Assembly (NCBI RefSeq): GCF_027943255.1 | Contig: NC_072893.1 | Span: 28,356,001 to 28,420,000, forward strand | Direction of reading: 5' to 3' | Length of the DNA: 64,000 nt | Origin: Anastrepha obliqua | Taxonomy: Eukaryota > Arthropoda > Insecta > Diptera > Tephritidae | Shown: one piece after another, positions 52,862 through 63,744 of the stretch | Position numbering within the stretch: the first letter of the stretch is position 1 | How the letters are laid out: each line of letters opens with the position of its first letter | Position numbers and translations under genes: made by a program | The notes under the pieces: model-generated | What the model was told of the DNA's origin: nothing | What the model saw: only the letters and a program-made list of their open reading frames with translations | Databases searched by the model: none

Positions 52862-53805
52862 TTGCCGAGATCTACAAAAAGTTTATGGAGATGCTGCTTT
52901 AAGTGAAACAACGTGCCAAGATTGGTTCCGTCGCTTCAAAGACGGTGATTCTAATGTTGACGACCGTCCGGGGGAAGGAAGACCAAAAACCTTCGAAGAC
53001 GCTGAATTGGAGGCATTGCTCAGTGAGGATCCGTGTCAAACGCAAGAAGAGGATGCTTCAGTATTGAGAGTTACCCGCCAATCCATTTCCAAGCGATTGC
53101 ATGCTTTGAAAAGGATGCAGAAACAGAGGACTTGGGTTCCTTATGAGTTAAAACCAAGGGATGTTGAACGTCGTGTTTTCGCCTGTGAACAACTGCTCCA
53201 GCGGCAAAAAAGGAAAAGTTTTCTTTATCGCATTGTGATGGGTGATGAAAAATGGATTCAGTACAGTAGTCCAAAGAAAAGAAAGTCATGGGGACTGTCC
53301 GATCATACTTCTACGTCGTCACCTCGTCCGAATATTCACGCTGCGAGGGTTATGCTATGTATTTGGTGAGACCAAGTTGGTGTTATTTATTATGAACTGT
53401 TGAAATCAAGCGAAACCATCACTGGGGATCGGTATCGAATTCAATTGATGCGATTGAGCCGAGCACTGCGCGAGAAGCGGCCGCAATGCGCGGAGAGGCA
53501 TGAACAAGTAATTCTACAGCATGACAACGCTCGGCCTCACGTTGCCAAACCCGTTGAAACCTACCTGGAAACACTGAAATGGGAAACCCTACCCCACCCG
53601 CCATATTCTGCAGATATTGCGCGGTTCGATTAACACCTGTTCTGATCGATGGCAGATGGTCTAGCTGACCAGCAGTTCCATTCATATGAAGACATCAAAA
53701 AATGGCTTGATCCGTGGATAGCCTCGGAAGATGAAAAGGTTTACCGCTACAATATACGAGATCTACCAGAAAGATGAGAAAAAGTAGTAGCCAGCGATGG
53801 GCAAT
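52862..53805 (+). pseudogene. Mariner A family, second copy
   Basis: Plus coding: LQKVYGDAALSETTCQDWF, RRFKDGDSNVDDRPGEGRPK, TRQSISKRLHALKRMQKQRT, then one open frame from 53007 to 53366: RRVFACEQLLQRQKRKSFLY, VMGDEKWIQYSSPKKRKSWG (first catalytic D), NIHAARVMLCIW, then TGA in place of the next W. The frame resumes with ILQHDNARPHVAKPVETYLE (second D kept) and PHPPYSADIARFD (third D kept) and a stop. Less damaged at its active site than the copy at 24.6-25.8 kb. The 5' end (about 30 codons) and the 3' terminus are absent; sequence turns into T-runs at 53815. Confidence 0.8.
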
Positions 53806-53809
53806 ACTT

Positions 53810-55325
53810 ATTAAATTTTTTTTTTTTCTTTGGTTAAATTTTTTTAAGTGTTTCAGAATTTGGCTTTAGTGATACATTTTTCCGATGCCAAGTATATAAA
53901 CTTCCATTTCACGCCACCTTAGACACTTATTTGCTTTAATATCATAAAAATATGTGCGTATGTAAGTAAATTAAAAGTATCCTCCCCATTTTCCCACAAA
54001 CGATTGGAACCCTCAAAATTCACATTGTAAAATATTTTCACTTTGCTGCATTGGGTATTGTGCGCATCTATAAAATAGCAGTAAATAATAAAACAGTGGC
54101 TATGACCAACTCATCACGTCACTCACCGTTGTCCATTATGACTGATTGCTGCCGCTGGTCGATGGGAATTATGATGGCATCTTCCATCATCGCGCATAAG
54201 CTGGTAGTTGCAGCAAATCAAACACAAATGTGATGCACACACACAAACACATGCATACATACATACGTATTCACAATTACAGTTGCCCAGCGCATTTCAT
54301 GTGTCATTTACGTGCGTTTTTTATTTTATTATTTTTATTTATTTATTTTTTTCAATTCACCCAAAAAATATGTAATTCTATACTTTCTCAGTATTCAGAG
54401 TCCCCATTTGAGGAGCGCAACAGCAGCTACTACTAGGTTCAACAAAGTATGTATGTGAATGCGCATGTGTGTTGTTGCATTTCCATTGCATTTGTGTCCG
54501 CATCTCCGCATTTGTGTTAATTTGCCAGCATTCACATTATTTTTTTTTGGCATTTTGTCAACGAACAAAATTTGTTATTCGGTCAAATGCTGATGGTTTT
54601 TGTGTTAGATTGACTGCTTTTCGGATGAACTGCCGCCTAATGGCGTAACAAAGCGCGCGCAACCACTACACACACACACACACACGCACACACACACTTA
54701 TATTCGTATGAAATCATAGAAAGTAATGAAATATTCGTATGATTGTTGTGGATTGGTGGCGGCTGAGTGTTGATGACTGGTCACCCGCTGATAGTTGGTA
54801 CTAAATGCACAGCTACTGGCGTCGGCTGGTATCGAAAATGAAGCGTAACATATTTTGTTGACATTTTAATTAATTTGACACTCGCAATATGGGATTTACT
54901 ATATTTTTCCGTATTATTATTATCCGTTTAATTCGAGTGCGTCCCGTTAACTGAAACCATCCCTGGCTTTGGTCAGAGGCTGTGGGTGCAGCAGAAGCAA
55001 AAGTTGAGGCATTTGATCGGACTTCGTTCACTTATTAAATGCAGTCCAAAACTAACTGATGTACTAAGTGACGGATTACTTTAAGAGTTTATTTTCTAGT
55101 CTAAAAAAAAATATATAGTAATTGCCTATAATTCTACTACTACTCATACGTTAGAGTGTTTTTGGGATTAGCTGAGTTTGAAAAATAACAACATGCGATA
55201 AAAATCAACTTTTTTTTGTGATCCAAGAAAAATTTCATTCACATGTGAAGCAATATATTTTGTACATATCAATTTAACTTTTTAATGAAACTAAAAATGT
55301 CAAAGGACTATATTTTAAAAACTAT
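53810..55325. other. No gene recognised; microsatellites
   Basis: CA runs at 54236-54250 and 54668-54698, ATTT-type runs at about 54322-54350. Nothing coding recognised. Confidence 0.5.
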
Positions 55326-55327
55326 CG

Positions 55328-55588
55328 GAGGCCGCTGTTATGACCGAACGCATTCGAAACCCCGACATAAAACAGCAAAATGAAACAAAAATTTGTTTCT
55401 AGAAGCGGCCACTCTTCGGCAGGCAATGGCAAGCCTCCGAGTGTACGAGTATTTCTACCATGAAAAACTCCTTATAAAAACGACTCGCCATGCGGAGGCC
55501 GCATCAAACGGTAGGACCATTTGTAGAAAAACATTAAGACGCACAGCACAAATTGGAGGAGGAGCTCGGCCAAAAAAAAATAAATGAT
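55328..55588 (+). mobile_element. tRNA-derived SINE, copy 7, shortened head
   Basis: Starts GAGGCCGCTGTTATGACCGA; the box A region is shortened. CATTCGAAACCCC fits box B. The body has CTCTTCGGCAGGCAATGGCA, CCATGAAAAACTCCTTATAA, ATTTGTAGAAAAACATTAAG and TTGGAGGAGGAGCTCGGCC. The tail is A-rich (AAAAAAAAATAAA) instead of (TA)n, and the hairpin block is missing. Confidence 0.8.
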
Positions 55589-55683
55589 GTAAGGAAAAAT
55601 GAATATATGGTTTTATTTTCAAACGAGGACTTAATTCTTACTATATGGCATAAATATGGGTAGCAAAGGAAAAAGTATAAATC

Positions 55684-56380
55684 AGGTTAGGTTAGGTTGA
55701 CTTGGCTGGCTGAAAACCATCATATAGACCTATAAGTTCTTAGTGGTACCAGATGGAGCTTGACCTTTACAATGGAGCTTACCCTTATAGTAGGCTTTTT
55801 GTAATAAGCCCGCGTCTTTTGCGAATCTAAGTAAGCTCTGAAGCTCTAACCCCGAGAGACATTCTAACCTCTCATATTGTAGAGCTCCTAAACATTTCGG
55901 CTTCTAGCTAATGCAGGGAAAGAACATAGAAGGTGTTCAAGATTTTCCCTCTCTTTCAGTTCATTGCAAAATCTGCAGCTATCATTGTTTGCAATTCCTA
56001 TCTTGTATGCGTGTGTGGTCAACAAATTGAGGCCTGTCAGTATATCTACAATATTTCTGTTTTCCTTTCCAGATAGGGCTAGTACGAATCTGGCGTATTT
56101 GTCTGCATTCTATGTACACATGATTTTCGCCAATTTTCAAGTGGCCTCCTTATTCCACCTCCTGTCTATCCGTGTTTTCATGCCGCAGCGATGTCATTGT
56201 ACACCTTATTTAAAAGTTTCAGTATGTCGTTTTCTTGTCCGAATTGTATGTAAACAGCGCTTTTGGCAATCTCATCTACAATTTCGTTTCCTGCAATGCC
56301 CTTTTGTCCGGGTACCCAATAGATGTGTAACCGTCTGTCTGCAGCTAGTCTCTCAATTGCGTATAATTTATTTCATAGGA
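55684..56380 (-). mobile_element. RNase H-type LINE 3' end with (CCTAA)n tail
   Basis: Read on minus from 56380: YWVPGQKGIAGNEIVDEIAK (the H motif of RNase H), a decayed C-terminal stretch with LQTMIA (zinc region) near 55980, a 3' UTR, and the tail AACCTAACCTAACCT at 55684-55699. Many stops. Confidence 0.7.
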
Positions 56381-56439
56381 GGAAAGCTCAACTCTTTTTT
56401 ACATAGAAACCCAAACCACAAGTCGTTCTTGGGATATAC

Positions 56440-57230
56440 AACGTAGTGGTTCTACCTGGTTTGATGGGAAGCTCCTCGGAAGGGCTAAAACTCTCTAAAC
56501 TGGGAAGATTTCAAAAGACGGCTTGTATTGGCTTCACCGGAGCATGTAGAACTTGTACAAGTGCAGCCTTTAATATCACTTTGCATTTCCTTCCCATCGA
56601 CTTTCACGATATTTCCATCGCTACTCAAAGTGCAATCAAGTTAAAGGAGCTTGGTCTCTGGAGACAATCTCCATAGGGGCAGAGTAGAATTTTTAGACAT
56701 TTCTTGACACCGGAGTTTGACGGTCCAGTCTGAGCAATCTTTCCAAGTAGGCGGGGTTGGAACAAGGCTAAAATCTGTGCCGATGCTGGTATCTCTGTCT
56801 TCACTGGTTTTCTCTAAATCAGTTAATTTAACTATTTCCTGTAGACTTCCGAATAAAGCTAGTGTTTTTCAGGCAGAAGTCTTTACAATCCTGCAGTCAT
56901 GCAAAAAGCTTAGGGAAAGTGGGAACGAGGGCGATATTAACACTTTTTTTCCGATAGTCAAGCTGCGTTCAAGGCTCTAACGACGCCATGGTGCAGATCC
57001 AAACTGGTCAACTCCTGCAAGGAGGAGATCAAATCTCCCGGGCATGCAGCTAATGTTTCTCTGATTTGAGTTCCAGGACATAGGAGTATAGAGAGAAATG
57101 AAATTACTTGATGCGCCTTCCAGAAAGAGGTCGACTGAATTGGTCTCAGAGGTTTCCTATCCGTTCATCAACATCCCTTTGGCTATTGTTAGAACTTAAT
57201 TCGCTGGAAAGTCAGACGTGATGGATCTCC
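56440..57230 (+). mobile_element. RNase H-type LINE fragment (thumb and RNase H)
   Basis: Plus coding KLGRFQKTACIGFTGACRTC and LHFLPIDFHDISIATQSAIK (post-RT thumb), then CRLPNKASVFQAEVFTILQS (RNase H E motif), DINTF followed by a frame-shifted DSQAAFKAL (D motif) and VPGHRSIERNE (H motif). The first D motif (TDGSK) is unreadable. It lies head to head with the minus-strand fragment ending at 56380 and shares short segments with the relic at 41.6 kb (GTTCCAGGACATAGGA; TCCATTTCTTC). Confidence 0.7.
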
Positions 57231-57234
57231 ATTT

Positions 57235-57935
57235 CTTCGAGTGCTATTTCGAAAACTCTTGTGTGTTCTTGGCACACGTTAGATTGGATATTTCGAATTG
57301 TTCTTCTCGCTGTTTCCGTCCTCTTTTGTTTGCGGTCGAGAAGCTCCGCGTTCTTCTTCGCCTCTTTTGGTATTTTGTTTTGTCCTCAGCATTTTGTAAC
57401 TGTACTCTTCCAGTAGCCTCGTTCTTCGTAGTCTCGCTAAACATAAAGCTTGCCTTCGAGTACTGCGGTTTTAGGATACTGGGTATGGATTTCCCTCTCT
57501 TTGGTCTCGGCTGATATTTTCCGCTCAGCCTGGTCGATGGTCAGGAAGGAAACTTCGAGTTTATTCGATTTTTTGTTTTGTTGCAGTTGATGTTGACTTC
57601 ATTCAAACCATAGTTTGTGCCCTTTTTTACAAAGCAAGGCTACAGTTACTCACTCAGGCGGCCAAGAATCGATCAGGGAAGCTACGTTCACGATGCACAT
57701 ATTTGAATTCCCTGCACATTCAGCCTTCTGCGCGAATTGGAAGTTGGATGAATTTTAGTGGTCAGAATCTCCCCAAGGACCTGCTCGGTATGTTTGGACC
57801 TAGACTGGCCTAACTCCTTGGCTAGCTGACCCTACTTCAGCCCACATCTACTAACTTAAAGGTCTTTTGGTTTGAATTCGTATCATCACAAAAATTGAGA
57901 ATCTCCAAGTCTTCATTGTGGTAAAATTGAGGTGA
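57235..57935. other. No gene recognised
   Basis: The plus ORF 57218-57514 is hydrophobic with no known domain. It may be decayed TE sequence. Confidence 0.35.
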
Positions 57936-57939
57936 AGAT

Positions 57940-58410
57940 CTAACTCAATAAATGAAGTATATTTCACATTTGAAGGTGCGACACCTCTCTAATTGCGTAC
58001 TGTACAAGTTTGGGAAGATCCCTGATTACAAGTCCCTCATCATCTTCAGCGAAGAAATCTTTTTTTCGGTAATGTTGGAATGTAATTTTTGTGCAGGATT
58101 GTATGGACTTGATATTAGTGATATGTGGATGCAACAATATGGTGCCACATGCCACATTAATCTATTCAAATTTAGGTGTAAGAGAAGTTTGGTAATCGCA
58201 TAATTCCGAAAAACTCTGCGGTCGAAAGTTCAGCTCGTTCTTGCGATTTAATGCCCTTGAGTTGCTCTTTATGAACGGCGTTAGGTCGCTGATTCGTGCC
58301 AATAAGCAGACAATATTAGAGCAATTCAAGAATAAAATCAAGTTCAAAATTCCCAACGTTCCACCCGGAGTTAGAGAAAATTGGTTTCAAAGTTTCGATC
58401 GTAGTGATAG
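57940..58410 (+). pseudogene. DD41D-type mariner C-terminal relic
   Basis: Plus coding LECNFCAGLYGLDISDMWMQ, QYGATCHI (second catalytic D changed to Y in QQYGATCH), then frame-shifted RIIPKNSAVE and SARSCDLMPLSCSL (third D lost), RANKQTILEQFKNKI and PGVRENWFQSF. The pattern WxQQDGATCH...CDLTPLD is that of the 1.2-1.7 kb relic. Confidence 0.7.
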
Positions 58411-58440
58411 TCACAGAGCTTCCATACTTCCATATAAATT

Positions 58441-58607
58441 CCACCCTTTTTGGGTGTTTGGCCGAGCTCCTCCTCCTATATGTGGTGTGCGTCTTGATGT
58501 TGTTCCACAAATGGAGGGACCTACAGTTTCAAGCCGACTCCGAACGGCAGATATTTTGTATGAGGAGCTTACGGAAATACACTCGGAGGCTTCCCGTTGC
58601 CTACCGA
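58441..58607 (-). mobile_element. tRNA-derived SINE, copy 8 (head missing)
   Basis: Minus orientation. The hairpin CACCCTTTTTGGGTG, then GGCCGAGCTCCTCCTCCTAT, TGTTCCACAAATGGAGGGAC, GACTCCGAACGGCAGATATT and GGAGGCTTCCCGTTGCCTAC. It ends at CCGAG, only a few nt beyond the break seen in copy 2. No (TA)n tail. Confidence 0.85.
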
Positions 58608-58689
58608 GCCATCTGTGGATCAGGCCAACTGCTGATCCCCTGTTACTCCACAGCGACCAGAGCCAATAATCGGAATCAGTTTCGCAGGA

Positions 58690-59105
58690 ATCATGAATTT
58701 GATCAGCGATTACGTATGCAATTTATATAAAGAGCGATGGTCCTGTCTAGAACGCTGCAGAACTCCAAAGTGTTCTGTGACAAGTCCGAATAGAAAACTG
58801 TCAAACTTTCTGCTAAAACTTGGAAGGAAAGACTTTCGGTTGATGCTCGGTATTATTACAGGACACAACCCATGGGTTCAGCATATGACCCCCATTGGAA
58901 TGATTGAGGACCCTATATAATTACCTACCTTGCTTAGAGAAGCCGGATAGCACTGAGCTTTATCTCTGTGAGTGTTCTGCCTTTGCTGGAGCAAGGCTAC
59001 GAATGTTGGTTTCAGATGTTGTGAAAATGAGTAATATTCGAACTCTCAAACGGCAGGACACTTTCAGATTTACAAAAGAATCTGAAAAATCCTCACAGGA
59101 TTAGT
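58690..59105 (+). mobile_element. RNase H-type LINE C-terminus
   Basis: Plus coding LSNFLLKLGRKDFRLMLGII, TGHNPWVQHMTPIGMIEDP, then in a new frame PCLEKPDSTELYLCECSAFA, GARLRMLVSDVVKMSNIRTL and a stop at about 59105. This is the TGH...C-x2-C...H-x4-C tail of RNase H LINEs with the histidine changed to Leu (ELYLCEC). A CT-rich stretch follows. Confidence 0.75.
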
Positions 59106-59112
59106 TATCTCT

Positions 59113-59131
59113 GTCTCTCTCTCTCTCTATT
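59113..59131. repeat. CT microsatellite
   Basis: (TC)n run directly after the LINE 3' UTR; possibly its expanded tail. Confidence 0.7.
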
Positions 59132-59134
59132 CTT

Positions 59135-60968
59135 TCCAATCTCGTTCATTTTGTTACTTCTCTCCTGTCTTTCTTGAATTTCTACCCTTTTACTTTCCAG
59201 AGCTTTGTGAATATAATGAGCTTTTTAGCCTGAATGTTAAAGGAGTTGCCATTCTCTCGTTGCTTCTAGGCTCGCCTTCTTCAAATCTCCATGCATAGCT
59301 GCTTAGCTACCCATCGCTGTGAAGTCATGCGAAGAACAAAAAAGGTACTGATTACTTTAAATTCACACATTTGGTTTTTTTTTTTTGTTTTTTTCTGCAA
59401 CAAAAGTAGTTTTTTTTTGTGCCACAAAAGTAGTTCTTTTTTATGTAGTCGAGACTGCGGTCAAAAAGTGTGCCCCTAAAAAAGTCAAAGAACTTCACAA
59501 AAAATTCATAAAGCAGTGCTCTAGTTTTTTACCAATTTTTAGTGCGTTTTTTGTTCTTCATTCAGCAAGTTTCATGGCCTTGACTTACTAATGCGTCTAT
59601 TAAGACTGATCTTACGTAATTTGCAAAAATGCACAACTATGATTACATTGTCCAAAAGTGGCCTTCGCAGAATTTGGCTTTGGTTGCCAAACTAGTCCGA
59701 TTTTTTACGTACGTCACATTGTGAAGTCGCCCATTCTTTTTTATAACACAATTTTTTCCATCGAAACAAGAAACTACCACTGCTAAAAATCCATAGTTAA
59801 AATTCGCACAAAACTGAAACACAAAAAAGTACCCATAAAAATTTAGATCTAGATCAGGTCAGTCGCTTCCATCAACGAGAAATTCAGCATGAAAAATTGC
59901 CAAACAACGAAGTGGCTTCGCGGCTGTCAACAGCTGGTGTGGCATAAGAAACAAAAAATCACACACAAAAGATGCTGCAAAAATGAAGCGTGAAATGGAA
60001 TATAGGACACCAAAAAAAAAAAACAAAAAAAAAATTGGCCAAAAAATTATGCTAAAAAGTCACAGACACACACACAAATACAAGTACGTAAATTTGCAAG
60101 AAAACTCACCGGAGACTAAGCGAGATAACAGCGACCTAAGGAGGAGATTCGCAGAAGCGCCTGAGATGTTTTTTGTTTTGCATGAACTGAAAAAAGTCAT
60201 CGAAATTGTAGCAGGACACGAGCATTGCGACAGGGTCAGCCTACTGCGCACAGCCACAGCGATTGTCCTCCCGCTGATTCGGTCTAGTTTTTTAAATCTT
60301 TGCGTCGTGCAACATTTTCGAAATTTTGCATGTGAAATGCGAATACGAATGCTTGTGAGCCGAAGGCAACAACAAGGACAAAAAACAATTTGGCTGTATA
60401 TGACTTATTCTCAGCAGCAAAATAAGCAAAAAAAAAAGCAAGAGCAGGAAAAACTGTGAAAATTTCCATATTTATGCAATAATGTCCTCATAAAAAGAAA
60501 CAAATAGGGTCCCCCGTGTTTTGTCATAATTTTCGGAAACAACATTTAGTGGCATGGCCAATTCGGAAGCAGTTCGGGGCCGTGAAATTCAAATTATTTG
60601 TAGGTGATTTTTTGTGGCGAAAAAATATTTGTCAAGGGCGATGAACAAAAAACTGCTCTAAATTTGGCTAAAAAACTGGAGCGACCTAAAAAAAAGTTGA
60701 GACATTTTTTAAGTGCGGTCATTTTGGCATTACCTGGGTGTTTTGTGGGTTTTTCTTTTTTTTTTTGAATTTGTTAATTTTTCGTCTTTTATGTGGCTTT
60801 GGGCGTGCAAATAGTAATTAATTTTGAAAATTAGTAAATCATCTTTTTCTTACTTGGAAGCTGACAGTTGAGAGAGTACAAATAAATTGCTGATATACGA
60901 TAAAAAAAAGTTGGATATTACAAGAATCGGTATAAAATTGGCATTTCAATATATCTCATGTTTTGATA
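59135..60968. other. No gene recognised
   Basis: T-runs at about 59370-59385, A-runs at about 60012-60034. The 158-codon plus ORF (59983-60459) is K/Q-rich at both ends and shows no known domain. Confidence 0.45.
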
Positions 60969-60970
60969 AA

Positions 60971-62206
60971 TACGAGATGTATTCAAAAAGTATCGCGAAT
61001 TTTGTGTTTTTCCAAAAATTATTTATTTATACATTAATATCTATTTTGCCCCCTTCAAAGTAATCCCCATGAGATATTATGCACTTATGCCAACGTTTTT
61101 TCCAATCTTCGAAGCTCTTCAAAAAATCATTTTTTTTTTCATCTTGTTCAGATCCTCCTTCGATGCCGATGCCGTCTTTATCTCGTCAATCGTAGCGTGG
61201 CGTCGTCCTTTCATGGGATTCTTCAGTTTCGGGAACAAGAAAACGTCATAGGGGCCATATCTGGGGAATACGGAGGCTGTGGCATCATTAGTGTGTTGTT
61301 TTTGGCCAAAAAGTCGCGCACAAGCAACGATGTGTGAGCAGGGGCTTATCGTGATTCAAGAGCCAATTTTTGTTCTTCCACAAATCCGAGCGTTTCTGGC
61401 GGATTGCTTTGCGCAAATCGCACATAACTTGCAGGTAATATTCCTTATTGACCGTTGTACCCTGTGGCAAGAACTCATGATGCACAACACCCCTGCAATC
61501 GAAGAAAACGATAAGCAAAACTTTTACATTCGACCGAACTTGACGCGCTTTTTTCGGTCTTGGTTCGTGCGGTAGCTTCCATTGAGATGATTGAGCTTTG
61601 GTTTCCACGTCATAACCATAAACCAACGATTCGTCACCAGTTATGACCCTCTGGAGCGAATTTGGGTCGTCGCGTTGGGTCAGCAGAGTCCAACATCTCA
61701 TTAGCAATGTTCATGCGATGCTGCTTTTGGTCAAAATTGATCCAATTGATATGTCTAGGTCCTCAGCAACTACTCTAACGTCGATTGGCCAATACAATTT
61801 TCTTCACTTCATCAATGCTTTCGTCTGTTCTTGAAGTGCTCGGGTGTCCGGCACGCTTTTCGTCGTTCAAATCTTCTCGGCTTTTTGAGAACATTTTGTA
61901 CCACCGATAAACGTTTGGTCCAAAGTAGCTTCTCCTTATGCCGCAGTCAACGTTCGAAATGCATTCGCGCACTTAGTTTCGTTTTTCACAAAGAATTTTA
62001 TCCATCTTTTTGAATAGGTAAAAAACGAAGACGAGCCGAAATATGTGGAAGCAAAACAGCTGTTAACAATTAACTGAACACTCATAATGGCCGAACACGT
62101 CGGCATGAGTGACAGACATGAGTACCAACATATCGCCACAAAAAAATCGAATATACATAACCTGCGAAAATTCAAAATTCGTGATACTTTTTGAGCACAC
62201 CTCGTA
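60971..62206 (-). mobile_element. Mariner, TACGAGG-TIR family, full length but dead
   Basis: The termini TACGAGATGTATTCAAAAAG (60971) and CTTTTTGAGCACACCTCGTA (ending 62206) are inverted repeats; TA follows at 62207-62208. 1236 bp. Minus coding in several frames: SYFGPNVYRWYKMFSKSRED, DESIDEVKKIVLANRR, then after a deletion NSLQRVITGDESLVYGYDVE (first catalytic D), SNVKVLLIVFFDCRGVVHHE, LWKNKNWLLNHDKPLLTHRC (second D, then a frameshift), LMMPQPPYSPDMAP in another frame with the third D lost, EDWKNVGISA-like tail. At least four breaks. The fragments at 29.2-29.5 and 35.7-36.5 kb are the same family. Confidence 0.85.
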
Positions 62207-62214
62207 TAAGTGAC

Positions 62215-63115
62215 TGTGATCTGATTCCTTTCTCTTCTTCTCTCGCTTTTTTATTGTCCTTGTTTTGTAGGAATGCAAAATAGGCTATTTTACATATTTT
62301 TTTTCTTTTGTTCAGCAAAAATGTCCTAAAAATAAGAATAGTTTCTTCCATCCAAAGAGCGAAATTCTACGAAGGCCTCTATTGTACTCCTAGAACGCAT
62401 TTGTTGTTGCGCGGTTTGTTAAATTGCGTAACGCCGCTGAGTCAGCTTGAAATCTGGAATTTGCCTATTGGCTGTAGCGCAATGATTTTGCAAAAAGTCA
62501 AGGCCAGTCCTTTTGACGAAACAAAAGCAAAAAAAAAATGTATTGAATGTAGTAAAAAGTGGAGCAATGTTTTACTTATAAGTATTTCATGTATTTTATT
62601 ATTATTTATTTTATATTTTATATTTTTTTTATGTTTGTGATTTTATGATTATTTTTATTACTATGATTGTTTTTGACCACAGAGTAGAGTAAAAGGAGAC
62701 GGATTAAGAGTAAAGAATTCTGAAAGAAAGTTGCAGTTTTTTCCTCTTCTTTAAGTTCGCTGGCTCTGGAAAAATATGAATTTCAATCTTTCTCATTATT
62801 TGTAGATACCATCTGAGTCTTACATAGATCCGAATTGCAGCTTCCATTGTTGTTGCCAAAGCACTAGTTCCAAGACTGAGTTTTTTTTTGCCCCTCATTC
62901 TCTAACTTGTTGAGCTTAGGTAACAGCAGACTAATATTGAATATTCTGCGAAATCTTTTAGTGAGCTTCACAGCTTTGATAGGGATTATTGTTACGATTA
63001 CTTTGGCTACCACAAGTTCAGGTTTTTCTCACTTGTATGACATCCACTTATCTAGTAAATTTTGTGGCGATTGAAAGAATTTCATGAAAGTGATTTTTCA
63101 CATAGTTCATTCGAT
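62215..63115. other. No gene recognised
   Basis: The plus ORF 62308-62640 ends in an I/L/F run from TTTTATTATTA repeats. The 62330-62480 stretch has balanced composition but no motif I know. Confidence 0.4.
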
Positions 63116-63117
63116 AC

Positions 63118-63480
63118 ATTACACTTTATTCGAAATTAAGCCATTTTCCAGTACTTAAAATAATCCAGCTCCTTTCCTGACTGGCGAAAGTATTTGCTTG
63201 TTCGAATAAAATATTTTTCCCTCCGGCCATCTCTTCAAATTGAGGAACAAATAGTAGTCCGAGGGATCCGAGTGAGTCAAGTCTGGAATAGGTGGGAAGC
63301 GAAATGTGTTTGATCCCTATTTTCAATAATTTTGCGACCACAACTGCTGAAAATTGAGCTGGTTGTAGTGATGGAAAAGGAAAATCACTCGAGTCCTTCG
63401 ATTCAAACGAAAGCCAAACACAAAGAAATAGACTGAAACTTGGTGTGTGTTCTTCCAAGAGATGATACTAACTAAATATA
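63118..63480 (-). pseudogene. Mariner C-terminal fragment
   Basis: A 110-codon minus ORF is in the wrong frame. Read one base over, 63175-63300 gives PIPDLTHSDPSDYYLFLNLK (third catalytic D) followed by RWPEGKIFYSNKQI, the usual mariner C-terminal order. Nothing upstream of the third D is recognisable. Confidence 0.55.
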
Positions 63481-63628
63481 ACCTCCATATGCGACAGTTC
63501 TTTAATTTTTCACGGACTTTTCAGATGACCCTTGCAATTGCTACTTACTTTGCGTTGAATGCCTCGCCACCATCTCAACCTAATTTAACATAGCATAAAG
63601 ACTTAAAGCGCATTCACTTGCAGTATGC

Positions 63629-63655
63629 AAGGTGGCGCAAAATTAATCACCCTTT
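63629..63655 (-). mobile_element. Solitary maT-type terminal inverted repeat
   Basis: Read on minus: AAAGGGTGATTAATTTTGCG then CCACC. This matches the terminus of the maT relic at 43917 (GGGTGATTAATTATGCGTCACC). No transposase coding lies on either side. Confidence 0.6.
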
Positions 63656-63744
63656 CGGAAGATTTATAATATTTTTGATATTTTGTTGTAGGTCATTCAT
63701 GAGGCAAAAACACCATCTAGAGAGATCAAGGGCTATCAGAAATA

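Noticed and set aside
59850..59870. AGATCAGGTCAGTCGC as a third CAGGTCAGTCC mariner terminus
   Set aside because: The match is only about 10 bp. There is no mariner coding nearby and no inverted partner within 1.5 kb.
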